Of a DNA stretch of 54,117 nucleotides, positions 15,668-25,987 are shown one piece after another. The notes under the pieces are model-generated. The model was not told the origin of the DNA. It did no database searches and was given only the letters and a program-made list of their open reading frames with translations. A program made the position numbers and the translations under genes. The stretch's first letter is position 1. Every line of letters starts with the position of its first letter. The stretch is from Nonomuraea turcica. GTDB lineage: Bacteria > Actinomycetota > Actinomycetes > Streptosporangiales > Streptosporangiaceae. Location: the NCBI RefSeq assembly GCF_030718205.1, contig NZ_JAUZQF010000047.1, forward strand, positions 1-54,117. The letters run 5' to 3'.

Positions 15668-16996
15668 CTAGAGTTCGGCGATGGCCTTCTCCAGGATGCC
15701 GAGGCCTTCCTCGAGGAGGTGCTCGGGGATCACCAGAGGGGGCAGGAACCGCAGCACGTTGCCGTACGTCCCGGCGGTCAGCACCAGCAGGCCCTCGGCG
15801 TGGCAACGCTTGACGATCTCCTGTACGGCGGCCGGATTCGGCTCCTTGGTGCCGGGCTCCACCAGCTCAATCGCGATCATGGCGCCCCGGCCGCGTACAT
15901 CGCCGATGACGTCGAAGCGCTCCTGCAGCGCCTTGAGCCGGGGAAGCATGATCTCGCCGATGCGGCGGGCCTTGGCGACCAGGTCCTCCTCCTCGATGGT
16001 CTCCAGCACGCCGAGCGCGGCCTCACAGGCGAGGGGATTGCCGCCGTACGTACCGCCGAGCCCGCCGACGTGCACCTTGTCCATGATCTCCGCCCGGCCG
16101 GTCACCGCGGCCAGCGGCAGGCCGCCCGCGATGCCCTTGGCGGTGGTGATGATGTCGGGGACCACGCCCTCGTCCTCGCAGGCGAAGAACGTGCCGGTCC
16201 TGGCGAAGCCCGTCTGGACCTCGTCGGCCACGAACACGATCCCGTTCTGCGCACAGAAGTCCGCGATGCGCGGCAGGAAGCCCTTGGCCGGCACGATGAA
16301 GCCGCCCTCTCCTGCGATGGGCTCGATCACCACGGCGGCCACGTTCTCCGCGCCGATCTGCTTGTTGATCATGTCGATGGCCTGCGCGGCGGCCTCTTCC
16401 GCGCAGTTCTCCGGCCCGCTCGGCCAGCGGAACGGGTACGCCAGCGGCACCCGGTAGACCTCCGGCGCGAACGGCCCGAAACGGTGCTTGTACGGCATGT
16501 TCTTGGCCGTCAGCGTCATCGTGAGCAGCGTGCGGCCGTGGTAACCGTGGTCGAACACCACGACGGCCGGCCTGCCGGTGGCGTGGCGGGCGATCTTGAC
16601 CGCGTTCTCCACGGCCTCGGCGCCGGAGTTCACCAGGAATGTGCGCTTGTCGTGGTCGCCCGGCGTCAGCTCGTTCAGCTTCTCGCACACCTGGACGTAC
16701 GACTCGTACGGAGTGACCATGAAACAGGTGTGGGTGAAGTCGGCGACCTGCCGCTGGACCCGCTCGACGACCTTGGGAGCGGCGTTGCCCACATTCGTCA
16801 CCGCGATGCCCGAGCCGAAGTCGATCAGCGAGTTCCCGTCGGCGTCCTCCACCACGCCGCCGCCGGCGCGGGTGACGAAGACCGGGAGGGTGGTGCCGAT
16901 ACCGGGTGGGATCGCGGCCTGCTTGCGGGCCAGCAACTCCTGGGACTTGGGGCCGGGGATGGCGGTCACGACGCGCCGCTCCTGGGGAATGCTCAT
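15668..16996 (-). CDS. gabT: 4-aminobutyrate--2-oxoglutarate transaminase
   Basis: A 442-residue PLP-dependent class III aminotransferase that converts GABA to succinate semialdehyde. Signatures: FLVNSGAEAVENAVKIAR, FDHGYHGRTLLTMTLTAKNM (typical of GabT), VVIEPIAGEGGFIVPAKGFL, FVADEVQTGFARTGTFFA and the lysine in TTAKGIAGGLPL. Length fits GabT. It is divergent from a PucR regulator 77 bp away, and an aldehyde dehydrogenase and a PotD-like binding protein lie close by, so GABA/polyamine catabolism is the likely context. ATG 16996. Confidence 0.93.
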   Translation of the reverse strand: MSIPQERRVVTAIPGPKSQELLARKQAAIPPGIGTTLPVFVTRAGGGVVEDADGNSLIDFGSGIAVTNVGNAAPKVVERVQRQVADFTHTCFMVTPYESYVQVCEKLNELTPGDHDKRTFLVNSGAEAVENAVKIARHATGRPAVVVFDHGYHGRTLLTMTLTAKNMPYKHRFGPFAPEVYRVPLAYPFRWPSGPENCAEEAAAQAIDMINKQIGAENVAAVVIEPIAGEGGFIVPAKGFLPRIADFCAQNGIVFVADEVQTGFARTGTFFACEDEGVVPDIITTAKGIAGGLPLAAVTGRAEIMDKVHVGGLGGTYGGNPLACEAALGVLETIEEEDLVAKARRIGEIMLPRLKALQERFDVIGDVRGRGAMIAIELVEPGTKEPNPAAVQEIVKRCHAEGLLVLTAGTYGNVLRFLPPLVIPEHLLEEGLGILEKAIAEL

Positions 16997-17029
16997 GCCT
17001 TCGACGCTACGGCGGCCACCTACCTGCGC

Positions 17030-17045
17030 CGATACGTCGATATGT
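17030..17045. promoter_or_regulatory. Direct repeat in the gabT/pucR intergenic region
   Basis: Two abutting 8-bp direct repeats, CGATACGT (17030-17037) and CGATATGT (17038-17045), lie midway between the divergent gabT and PucR starts. This is a candidate PucR binding site; no evidence beyond position and repetition. Confidence 0.4.
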
Positions 17046-17073
17046 CACACTAGAGGTGGTCGTCTTTGCCGGA

Positions 17074-18738
17074 ATGGACAAACCCGTAATGCCGCCTACG
17101 CTCCAGACCGTGGTCCGTCGCATGGGCCTGCGGCTTCTGGCCGGTCCCACGTCGTTGACCGCGGTGGTGCGCTGGGTGGCGGTCAGCGAGCTCGCCGATC
17201 CGACACCGTACCTGGAGGGCGACGAGCTGCTGCTCACGACGGGGATGCGCCTGGAAGCCGACGTATCCAGATATGTCGCCCGGCTGGTGGCGCGCGGGGT
17301 CGCCGGGCTCGGCTTCGGGGTGGGAGTCTCGCACGAAGAGGTGCCCCCCGCGCTCGTGGAGGCCGCCGACCAGGCCGGGCTGCCGCTGCTGGAAGTGCCG
17401 CGCGAGACGCCGTTCATCGCGATCGGCAAGGCGGTGAGTGAGCTGCTGGCCGCCGAGCAGTACGAGGAGATCACCCGCGCCTTCGCCGCCCAGGGCCGTC
17501 TGACGCGGGCGGCGCTCCGGCCGGAAGGCATGCACGCGGTCATCGACCGGCTGGCCAAGGAGGTCGGCGGCTGGGCGGCGCTGCTCGACGAGACCGGCGA
17601 GGTGCGCCACGCCACCCGCGGCGCCCCCACGCACGCCGTCACCGCCGAGCTGACCCGCCTCCGCACGGGCCGCCCGCCGGCCCCCGAGCGCGCCGAGCCG
17701 CAGAGCGGGCGTTCCGAGCGGGTCGCGCCTGTCGGGACCGGCGAGCGTGCCGCGATGGGCCCTCGCCCCGGACCCGCTCGACCTGCCGAGCCAGGGCACG
17801 AGGTGCGATGGCCCGCCGGAGAGGGCCGGGTGCCGGCGAGTCTGGCGTTGTCGGGGCCAGGGGAGCACATTGTGGTGCAGCCGCTGGGCGGTGGGGTGCG
17901 GCCGCGCGGATTTTTCGCCGTCGGGGCCGAGCAGCCGTTCTCGCCCGTCACCCATACGGTGATCAACGCCGCGGGATCCCTGCTCACGCTCGCGGTGGAG
18001 CAGGGCAGAACCCATCTGGCCGCCGAGCGGCGCGCCCGCTCGGCGGTGCTCGCGCTGCTGCTGGCCGGCGCGGCCGACCAGGCGCAAGCGGTGCTGACGC
18101 CGCTCGGAGGCCGGCTGCCCGAGGCGCCGCTGCTGGCGCTCGCGGCGGACGCCGGCGCGCTCGACACGCTGGAAACGCATGCCTTCACGGCGATCCTCGA
18201 CGACGCCGTGGGCGCCGGCGTCGCCACCGAGCCGATGGCCGTCGCCCTCGTGCCCGAGGCCGCGGCGGACCTGGTGGCACTGGAGGTGGACGGGCCGGTG
18301 GGCATCAGCCTGCGCTCAGGCTACGACCCCGCATCCCTGCGAGGCGCCCTCGACCAGGCCAGACGCGCCTTGGCCGCGGCCAGAAGCCGCCCGGCGCCGG
18401 CGGTGCGCTTCGGCGAGCTGGCCGGTCAGGGTCTGCTCGGGCTGCTCGACCCATCGGCCGCCCAGGCGTTCGCGGCCGCGCTCCTGGCCCCCCTCACCGA
18501 GTACGGCTCCCGAGCCGATCTGGTCGAGTCGCTGCGCGCGTACCTGGACTGCAACGGCCACTGGGACGCGGCCGCCCAGCGCCTCGGCGTGCATCGGCAC
18601 ACGCTGCGCTACCGCATGAAACGGGTCGCGGAGCTGCTGGGACGCGACCTCGACGACCCGGGTGTGCGCGCCGAGCTGTGGCTGGCGCTCCAGGCTACGG
18701 CTTCTGCACCAGGTAGCAGCAGATGGTCGCCGTGGTGA
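17074..18738 (+). CDS. PucR family transcriptional regulator (gabT-linked)
   Basis: A 554-residue PucR-type regulator. N-terminal PucR sensor domain ~1-125 (VVRWVAVSELADPTPYLEGD, LLLTTGMRLEADVS). Between ~195 and 255 is an Arg/Pro/Gly-rich, probably disordered insert. The C-terminal HTH_30 is at ~480-545: LVESLRAYLDCNGHWDAAAQ then RLGVHRHTLRYRMKRVAELL. Divergent from gabT, which it probably activates. ATG 17074 or ATG 17089 are the realistic starts; the frame is open upstream into gabT. Its last 44 bp overlap the tail of the convergent TetR gene, so the C-terminal ~14 residues are probably non-conserved. Confidence 0.88.
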   Translation: MDKPVMPPTLQTVVRRMGLRLLAGPTSLTAVVRWVAVSELADPTPYLEGDELLLTTGMRLEADVSRYVARLVARGVAGLGFGVGVSHEEVPPALVEAADQAGLPLLEVPRETPFIAIGKAVSELLAAEQYEEITRAFAAQGRLTRAALRPEGMHAVIDRLAKEVGGWAALLDETGEVRHATRGAPTHAVTAELTRLRTGRPPAPERAEPQSGRSERVAPVGTGERAAMGPRPGPARPAEPGHEVRWPAGEGRVPASLALSGPGEHIVVQPLGGGVRPRGFFAVGAEQPFSPVTHTVINAAGSLLTLAVEQGRTHLAAERRARSAVLALLLAGAADQAQAVLTPLGGRLPEAPLLALAADAGALDTLETHAFTAILDDAVGAGVATEPMAVALVPEAAADLVALEVDGPVGISLRSGYDPASLRGALDQARRALAAARSRPAPAVRFGELAGQGLLGLLDPSAAQAFAAALLAPLTEYGSRADLVESLRAYLDCNGHWDAAAQRLGVHRHTLRYRMKRVAELLGRDLDDPGVRAELWLALQATASAPGSSRWSPW

Positions 18739-19318
18739 CCGCCTCATAGGTGCGCCCGTCGCGCAGGTGACCGGCGCGTTCCAAACTGATCGCCCCGTGC
18801 GCCGCCGCCCACAGCGCGTCGGCGATCTTGCGGGGCTGGGTCGGGACGAGGTATCCCGCCGAGATGCAGTCGGCGATCACCCGATCGAGGATGTTCAGCG
18901 CCGCCCGCGCCAGGGTCCTGGCACGCTCGCTGGGCTCGAAGCCGGGGATGGCCCGCTCGAACATCAGGCTGTAGTAGCCGGGCTCGGCCAGGCAGGCCTG
19001 CCGGTACGCCGGCCCGAGGGCGTGGAGGTGCTCCAGCGGGTTCCGCCGCTGCGGCACGGCTTCCAGGAGGCGGCGGAAGCGCTCGAACCCCTCCAGATAG
19101 AGCGCTTCCGCCAAGCCCTCCCGGTTGCCGAACATGGTGTAGATGACGGTCGTCGTGCAGCCCGCCTCGGCGGCGATCCTGCGCATGGTCAGGCTTTCGG
19201 GACCGTCGGTCTCGAGGAGGTTCACCGCCACGTCGAGGAGGCGGGAACGAAGTTCGTCGTGGCTGGCGCGCTCACCCAGAAGGTAAGCGCCCTGCAGCCC
19301 CAAAGGCGCCGAGGTCAT
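18695..19318 (-). CDS. TetR family transcriptional regulator
   Basis: A 207-residue TetR-type repressor. Helix-turn-helix near residues 25-65: LLDVAVNLLETDGPESLTMR then RIAAEAGCTTTVIYTMFGNR. The C-terminal domain resembles TetR_C_33-like ligand domains (HALGPAYRQACLAEPGYYSL). A 20-bp inverted repeat at 19336-19355, 17 nt upstream of its start, suggests autoregulation. The divergent aldehyde dehydrogenase at 19610 is the nearest possible target. It overlaps the PucR gene end by 44 bp, tail to tail. Confidence 0.88.
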   Translation of the reverse strand: MTSAPLGLQGAYLLGERASHDELRSRLLDVAVNLLETDGPESLTMRRIAAEAGCTTTVIYTMFGNREGLAEALYLEGFERFRRLLEAVPQRRNPLEHLHALGPAYRQACLAEPGYYSLMFERAIPGFEPSERARTLARAALNILDRVIADCISAGYLVPTQPRKIADALWAAAHGAISLERAGHLRDGRTYEAVTTATICCYLVQKP

Positions 19319-19335
19319 GAGACCCCCCCTGTGCC

Positions 19336-19355
19336 CAAGGACCTTTGTGTCCTTG
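19336..19355. promoter_or_regulatory. Operator-like inverted repeat upstream of TetR gene
   Basis: CAAGGAC (19336-19342) and GTCCTTG (19349-19355) are perfect complements around a 6-nt centre. It lies just upstream of the TetR start at 19318. The remaining intergenic DNA to 19609 (about 250 bp) shows no gene; it should hold the aldehyde dehydrogenase promoter, perhaps around a TAGGCT at 19587. Confidence 0.6.
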
Positions 19356-19609
19356 TGACCTCACGCTGTTCGGTCACGGGGCCCACGCCTTTCTCAGTCG
19401 GGGGCCCACCGCGCTGGAGACCCGCACCCGATGACTTAGCCATGGCGGAGATCCCTCAAACCACTCCGCATGGTAAACATCCCGAATTAGGTCTACTTCT
19501 GTTACATCATGGGTATACCCAGGAGCTTGTACTTAACGGTGAGCGCTCATGAGGCTCTTGTGCATCGTGGTGTAATTCCCCGATCCTAGGCTTGGCATAA
19601 CGTCGAGGT

Positions 19610-21037
<1,428 letters not shown>

Positions 21038-21056
21038 CCTCCTCGGCCAGGGCGGG

Positions 21057-22181
21057 TTATGCGCGTTGTGCCGTGTCGAAGAGGGTCTTGGCGGCCTCGC
21101 CCAGGTAAGGCCCGTACATGGTGCGCGGATCGTCGCTGTACTTGAAGCTGCTCAGCGACGTGATCGTGCCCTTGCCGGTGCCGGCGTCGAATCCGGTCAT
21201 CCAGGGCCCGCCGCTCGAGCCCGCCGTCATGTCGCAGCCGAGGCCCTGGTCGCGGGTCTGGCCATGCGGGTCGTCCCGCAGGCGGCCGGCGCAGTAGACC
21301 AGATGGCCGCCGTTGTACGGAGGGTCGGCGGGGTAGCCGAAGCCGAACGCCTGGCCGCCGCGCGGCGCGTTGAACGCGATCTCCTGCGTGCCCACCGCGT
21401 CGGCCACGTGCGTGCCGCCGGACGTGGCCAGCGCCACCATGGCGACGTCGTAGTTGTCGTCCGCCGCGCGCGACCACCGCTCGGCGACGAACATGCGGCG
21501 GGCGGCGTAGCGGCCGTACGGGTGCTCGCCACCGGTCCCGTAGCCGGGGACGAAGGTCCAGTTCGCGGCCCACTGGCCGACGCCGTCCTTGACGCAGTGG
21601 CCGGCGGTGACCACGACGTCCCTGTTGGCGCTCGTGACCGTGCTGGCCGAGCAGACGAAGTCGGCCCCGCCCACCGTCATGAACACCCGTCCCGTGGTCC
21701 TGGTCACGGCGCCGCCCGTGATCCAGCGTGCGCCGATCGTGTTCGCCTCCGGCCTGGCCGCCGGTTGACGGCTCAGCTGACGGTCCACTTGATGGCCCAG
21801 TTGATGGCTCGGCATGGGCAGCTTGGAGGCGACCGCCTGTGGGAGGGCCGGGGCGCCGATCAGGTGCCGCGTGGTCCTGCTCAGGGCCGCCCCGCCGGGC
21901 AGCCCGCGCAGCAGGCGCCGGCCGTCCGTCACGAGGCCGAGCAGGTCGATCGGCAGCGCTTGGGCCATGCGCTGCGGCGTCCAGTAGGCGAGCACGCGCT
22001 GCTGCTCGGCGGCGGTGCGGGCGGCGACGTGCTCGACTACCTGGGTGCGCTCAAGGGTGGGGACGGGCGTGGTCACAAGGCCGTCGTCCTGCCGTGGGCC
22101 GGGAGCCGCGCCGAGGAGCGCGGGTCCCATCAGCCCCGCCAGGAGCGGGGCGGCCACCAGCAGGGGGGTGCTCAGGGTCAT
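21057..22181 (-). CDS. Secreted trypsin-like serine protease (copy 1)
   Basis: A 374-residue exported serine protease of the chymotrypsin fold. Signal peptide 1-25 (MTLSTPLLVAAPLLAGLMGP), then a ~120-residue pro-region containing EQQRVLAYWTPQRMAQA, then the catalytic domain: His in VVVTAGHCV, Asp in NYDVAMVAL, Ser in MTAGSSGGPW. ATG 22181 is preceded by CGGGGGG; the frame extends to 22286 without a signal peptide at that end. The neighbouring gene encodes a paralogue with the same layout. Probably folds outside the cell after pro-region removal. Targets unknown. Confidence 0.9.
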   Translation of the reverse strand: MTLSTPLLVAAPLLAGLMGPALLGAAPGPRQDDGLVTTPVPTLERTQVVEHVAARTAAEQQRVLAYWTPQRMAQALPIDLLGLVTDGRRLLRGLPGGAALSRTTRHLIGAPALPQAVASKLPMPSHQLGHQVDRQLSRQPAARPEANTIGARWITGGAVTRTTGRVFMTVGGADFVCSASTVTSANRDVVVTAGHCVKDGVGQWAANWTFVPGYGTGGEHPYGRYAARRMFVAERWSRAADDNYDVAMVALATSGGTHVADAVGTQEIAFNAPRGGQAFGFGYPADPPYNGGHLVYCAGRLRDDPHGQTRDQGLGCDMTAGSSGGPWMTGFDAGTGKGTITSLSSFKYSDDPRTMYGPYLGEAAKTLFDTAQRA

Positions 22182-22236
22182 GCCCCCCGAGTGTGCACCA
22201 CAACGTGTGTTCTTGTGACTACTTTCGGTGAATCGA

Positions 22237-23232
22237 TCAGAGTGCGCCGGTAGTTTGCGCCGCTTGGTATACCGCCTGGGCCTCATTCCCGAAATAGGGG
22301 CCGAACATCCAGTTGGTGGCGAAGTTGTATTTGAAGCTGTTGACCGAATTGACGGTGCCGAGCCCGGTGGACTCGCTGAAACTCTGCATCCATGGACCGC
22401 CGCTCGAACCGCCGGTCATGTTACAGGTCAGGCCGAGATCGTCGGACATCAGGAAGTCGTCGAAGGTGCGGCCGCTGCAGTAGACGAGCTTCGAACCGTC
22501 GTACGGGGCCGCGGCCGGGTAGCCGAAGGCGTACATCTGCTGCCGTCTCTGCTGGTTGAACGCCACCCCCTGGCCGCCCACGACGTCGACCAGCGTCTTG
22601 CCGTCGAGCGGCGCCACCACGGCGGCGGCCAGGTCGAAGTTGATGTCCTCCCTGGCGTTCCATTGCTGCGTGGTCAGCAACTTGGTGGCGGCCCAGGTGC
22701 CGAAGGGGCGGCTGCCCTTGTCGTAGCCCGGCACGAACACCCAGTTCGTGTGGAAGGCGCCGTTCAGCTTCACGCAGTGGCCCGCGGTGATGACCACACT
22801 CTTGTTGGCGCTGGTCACCGCCGATCCCGAGCACGAGGCGTTGCGGCCCTGCGTGGTGAAGAAGATCCGTCCGGTGGTCTTCACCACCGCGCCGCCACCG
22901 GTCCACGGCTCACCTCCGCTCCTGGCCGCCTGCAACACCTGGCCACTCCCGGACGCGTTGGTGGGCGCCGCCGACCACGGGGCGCCCTCGGCCGCCGTGG
23001 CGAGCTTCATGCCCTTCTTGGGACCCGGGGCGGCCAGCGGCTCGGCCGACTCCATTTTCTGCTCGGTCCAGTACCCGAGGACCTGCCGCTGCTCGGACGC
23101 CGAGTCCGCGGCCGCGTGCTGGGCGGGCTTGGGCCGCAGGTGGACGTTGGCCTGGGCCGCTGTCGCGGGGAGCAAAACGGCGCTTCCCGTGGCGAGGACG
23201 AGGGTGGAAAGCAGGGCGACTCTGCGGTGCAT
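22237..23232 (-). CDS. Secreted trypsin-like serine protease (copy 2)
   Basis: A 331-residue exported serine protease. Signal peptide MHRRVALLSTLVLATGSAVL with cleavage near ATAAQA; pro-region with EQRQVLGYWTEQKMESA, clearly homologous to that of copy 1; catalytic His in VVITAGHCV, Asp in NFDLAAAVV, Ser in MTGGSSGGPW. ATG 23232 has a textbook GGGAGG 6 nt upstream. It lies 55 bp ahead of copy 1 on the same strand, so the pair is a tandem duplication, possibly co-transcribed. Confidence 0.9.
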   Translation of the reverse strand: MHRRVALLSTLVLATGSAVLLPATAAQANVHLRPKPAQHAAADSASEQRQVLGYWTEQKMESAEPLAAPGPKKGMKLATAAEGAPWSAAPTNASGSGQVLQAARSGGEPWTGGGAVVKTTGRIFFTTQGRNASCSGSAVTSANKSVVITAGHCVKLNGAFHTNWVFVPGYDKGSRPFGTWAATKLLTTQQWNAREDINFDLAAAVVAPLDGKTLVDVVGGQGVAFNQQRRQQMYAFGYPAAAPYDGSKLVYCSGRTFDDFLMSDDLGLTCNMTGGSSGGPWMQSFSESTGLGTVNSVNSFKYNFATNWMFGPYFGNEAQAVYQAAQTTGAL

Positions 23233-23428
23233 TACGTACCTCCCGAAACCGGACTTGGGGTTGGAAGGTAGCGGCCTCAATATCCAGATTTCTCAAGATT
23301 TGCGCATACCGATATAGCGATATTCCGGCGTAAATCGACTCCGTTATCTCGCGTCACATACGTAAGCGGATTTCGGTACGTCCTCCACCCGGTGCTCGGC
23401 CGCCCTCCACAGCGGGGACAATGGACGC

Positions 23429-24619
23429 GTGCATGCACAGACCCTCCGCTCCGTCGTCCTGCTCGGCTCCACCGGTTCGATCGGCACTCAGGCCCTCGAC
23501 GTCATGGCCGCCAACCCCGGCGGCTTCAAGGTCGCGGCGCTGGCGGCCGGAGGTGGCCGGGTCGAGCTGCTGGCCAGGCAGGCCGCCGAGTTCGGCGTCG
23601 AGGCGGTGGCGGTGGCGGACGAGGCGGCCGTGCCCGCGCTGAAGGAGGCGCTGGCCGCGCACGGCGCCCGGCCCGAGGTGTTCGGCGGCCACGACGGGGT
23701 CGCGCAGGTGGCGGCGTGGCCGTGCGACACGGTGCTCAACGGCATCACCGGCGCGCTCGGGCTGACCTCCACGCTCGTCGCACTCGAAGCGGGCAGGACG
23801 CTGGCCCTGGCCAACAAGGAGTCCCTGATCATCGGTGGGCCGCTGGTGAAGCGGCTGGCCAAGCCCGGTCAGTTGCTGCCGGTCGACTCCGAGCACTCGG
23901 CGCTGCAGCAGTGCTTGTGGGCCTCGGGGCCCGGCGCGTACGACCCGGACAGTGTCCGCCGGCTCGTGGTGACCGCCAGCGGCGGGCCGTTCCGGGGCAT
24001 GAGGCGTGAGGAGATGGCCGACGTCACCCCCGAGATGGCGCTGGCCCACCCCACCTGGTCCATGGGGCCGGTGATCACCATCAACTCCGCGACGCTGGTC
24101 AACAAGGGGCTGGAGGTGATCGAGGCGCATCTGCTGTTCGACCTGGACTTCGACCGGATCGAGGTGGTGGTGCACCCGCAGTCGATCATCCACTCCATGG
24201 TCGAATACGTGGACGGCTCGACCATGGCGCAGGCCAGCCCGCCCGACATGCGCCTGCCTATCGCGCTCGCGCTCGGACACCCGCACCGCGTGCCCGGCGC
24301 GGCCCTGGCCATCGACTGGAGCAAGGCGCACACGTGGACGTTCGAGCCGCTGGACGACGTGGCCTTCCCGGCGGTGGCGCTGGCCAGGCACGTCGGCACC
24401 GAAGGCGGCACCGCGCCCGCCGTCTACAACGCGGCCAACGAGGCGTGTGTGGAGGCGTTCACGCGTGGCGAGTTGCCGTTCCCGGCAATCGTCGACACCG
24501 TGGCCAAGGTCGTCGAGGAGCATTCCGTGACCCCGGCGGACTCGGTGGACGAGGTGCTGGCCGCCGACTCGTGGGCCCGTGCCCGTGCGGCCGAACTCAC
24601 AGCCGGGCAGTCCCGCTAG
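23429..24619 (+). CDS. dxr: 1-deoxy-D-xylulose 5-phosphate reductoisomerase
   Basis: A 396-residue NADPH enzyme making 2-C-methyl-D-erythritol 4-phosphate, the committed step of the MEP isoprenoid pathway. Motifs: nucleotide-binding VVLLGSTGSIGTQALDVMAA, TLALANKESLI, LPVDSEHSALQQCL, TASGGPFRGM, HPTWSMGPVITINSATLVNK, EVVVHPQSIIHSMVEYVDGS. GTG 23429 starts the frame. It is followed after 39 bp by ispG. In most actinobacteria a site-2 metalloprotease gene (rseP/rip1) sits between these two; it is missing here. Confidence 0.96.
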   Translation: MHAQTLRSVVLLGSTGSIGTQALDVMAANPGGFKVAALAAGGGRVELLARQAAEFGVEAVAVADEAAVPALKEALAAHGARPEVFGGHDGVAQVAAWPCDTVLNGITGALGLTSTLVALEAGRTLALANKESLIIGGPLVKRLAKPGQLLPVDSEHSALQQCLWASGPGAYDPDSVRRLVVTASGGPFRGMRREEMADVTPEMALAHPTWSMGPVITINSATLVNKGLEVIEAHLLFDLDFDRIEVVVHPQSIIHSMVEYVDGSTMAQASPPDMRLPIALALGHPHRVPGAALAIDWSKAHTWTFEPLDDVAFPAVALARHVGTEGGTAPAVYNAANEACVEAFTRGELPFPAIVDTVAKVVEEHSVTPADSVDEVLAADSWARARAAELTAGQSR

Positions 24620-24658
24620 CTACATAAACTTGAAACCGTCGTCACAGTAAGGGTTGAT

Positions 24659-25822
24659 ATGTCTTCCGTAGCTCTCGGCATCCCGACCGTCCGCCCCAAG
24701 CCGCTCGCCGAACGCCGCCACTCCCGCCAGATCATGGTCGGCACCGTGCCCGTGGGCGGCGACGCGCCCGTCTCGGTGCAGTCGATGACGACCACGGTGA
24801 CCGCCGACGTCAACGCCACGTTGCAGCAGATCGCGGAGTTGACGGCGTCGGGCTGCCAGATCGTCCGCGTGGCCGTGCCGTCCCAGGACGACGCGGACGC
24901 GCTGCCGATCATCGCGAAGAAGTCCCAGATCCCCGTCATCGCCGACATCCATTTCCAGCCGAAGTACGTCTTCGCCGCCATCGAAGCGGGCTGCGCGGCT
25001 GTCCGGGTCAACCCCGGAAATATCAAGAAATTCGACGACAAGGTGGGCGAGATCGCCCGCGCTGCCGCCGACCACGGCGTCCCCATCCGGATCGGCGTCA
25101 ACGCCGGCTCCCTTGACCCCCGCCTGCTCCAGAAGTACGGCAAGGCCACGCCCGAGGCGCTGGTGGAGTCGGCGCTGTGGGAGTGCTCGCTGTTCGAGGA
25201 GCACGGCTTCCGCGACATCAAGATCTCGGTCAAGCACAACGACCCCGTCGTCATGATCAACGCCTACCGCCTGCTGGCCGCCAAGTGCGACTACCCGCTG
25301 CACCTGGGCGTCACCGAGGCGGGGCCGGCCTTCCAGGGCACGATCAAGTCCGCCGTGGCCTTCGGCGCGTTGCTGGCCGAGGGCATCGGTGACACGATCC
25401 GCGTCTCGCTCTCCGCGCCCCCGGTCGAGGAGGTCAAGGTCGGCGCCCAGATCCTGGAGTCGCTCGGACTGCGCGAACGCGGCCTGGAGATCGTCTCCTG
25501 CCCATCGTGCGGCCGCGCCCAGGTGGACGTCTACACGCTGGCCGAGCAGGTCCAGGCCGGCCTGGAGGGCATGAAGGTCCCGCTCCGGGTGGCCGTGATG
25601 GGCTGCGTGGTCAACGGCCCCGGCGAGGCTCGCGAGGCGGACCTCGGGGTGGCTTCGGGCAACGGCAAGGGGCAGATCTTCGTCAAGGGCGAGGTCATCA
25701 AGACCGTGCCCGAGTCGCAGATCGTGGAGACCCTGATCGAGGAGGCGCTGCGGCTGGCCGAGGAGATGGGCGTCGAGGTCGACCTCGACGACGACTCCGG
25801 TCCCGTGGTTTCGGTCAGCTGA
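24659..25822 (+). CDS. ispG: 4-hydroxy-3-methylbut-2-en-1-yl diphosphate synthase (flavodoxin/ferredoxin)
   Basis: A 387-residue iron-sulfur enzyme of the MEP pathway converting MEcPP to HMBPP. Visible: VQSMTTTVTADVNATLQQIA, VADIHFQPKYV-like IADIHFQPKYVFAAIEAG, VRVNPGNIK, the cluster cysteines in SCPSCGRAQVDVYTLAE and VMGCVVNGPGEAREADLGVA. Length and motifs match bacterial IspG (GcpE). ATG 24659. Probably one operon with dxr (39-bp gap). Confidence 0.96.
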   Translation: MSSVALGIPTVRPKPLAERRHSRQIMVGTVPVGGDAPVSVQSMTTTVTADVNATLQQIAELTASGCQIVRVAVPSQDDADALPIIAKKSQIPVIADIHFQPKYVFAAIEAGCAAVRVNPGNIKKFDDKVGEIARAAADHGVPIRIGVNAGSLDPRLLQKYGKATPEALVESALWECSLFEEHGFRDIKISVKHNDPVVMINAYRLLAAKCDYPLHLGVTEAGPAFQGTIKSAVAFGALLAEGIGDTIRVSLSAPPVEEVKVGAQILESLGLRERGLEIVSCPSCGRAQVDVYTLAEQVQAGLEGMKVPLRVAVMGCVVNGPGEAREADLGVASGNGKGQIFVKGEVIKTVPESQIVETLIEEALRLAEEMGVEVDLDDDSGPVVSVS

Positions 25823-25987
25823 TCAGGTCAGGATGAGCCGGACCCTGCGGCCTGCGTCGACGGTGTCGTCGTAGCGCTACTCTTTGCCACGAGCCGATTA
25901 CAGATTGGCAAGTATTTCCCCATACCCAGCGTCACGACCCGGTCGCTCAGAGAGCATCGCAAGGCCTATGACGTGTGAGGGGGCCGG

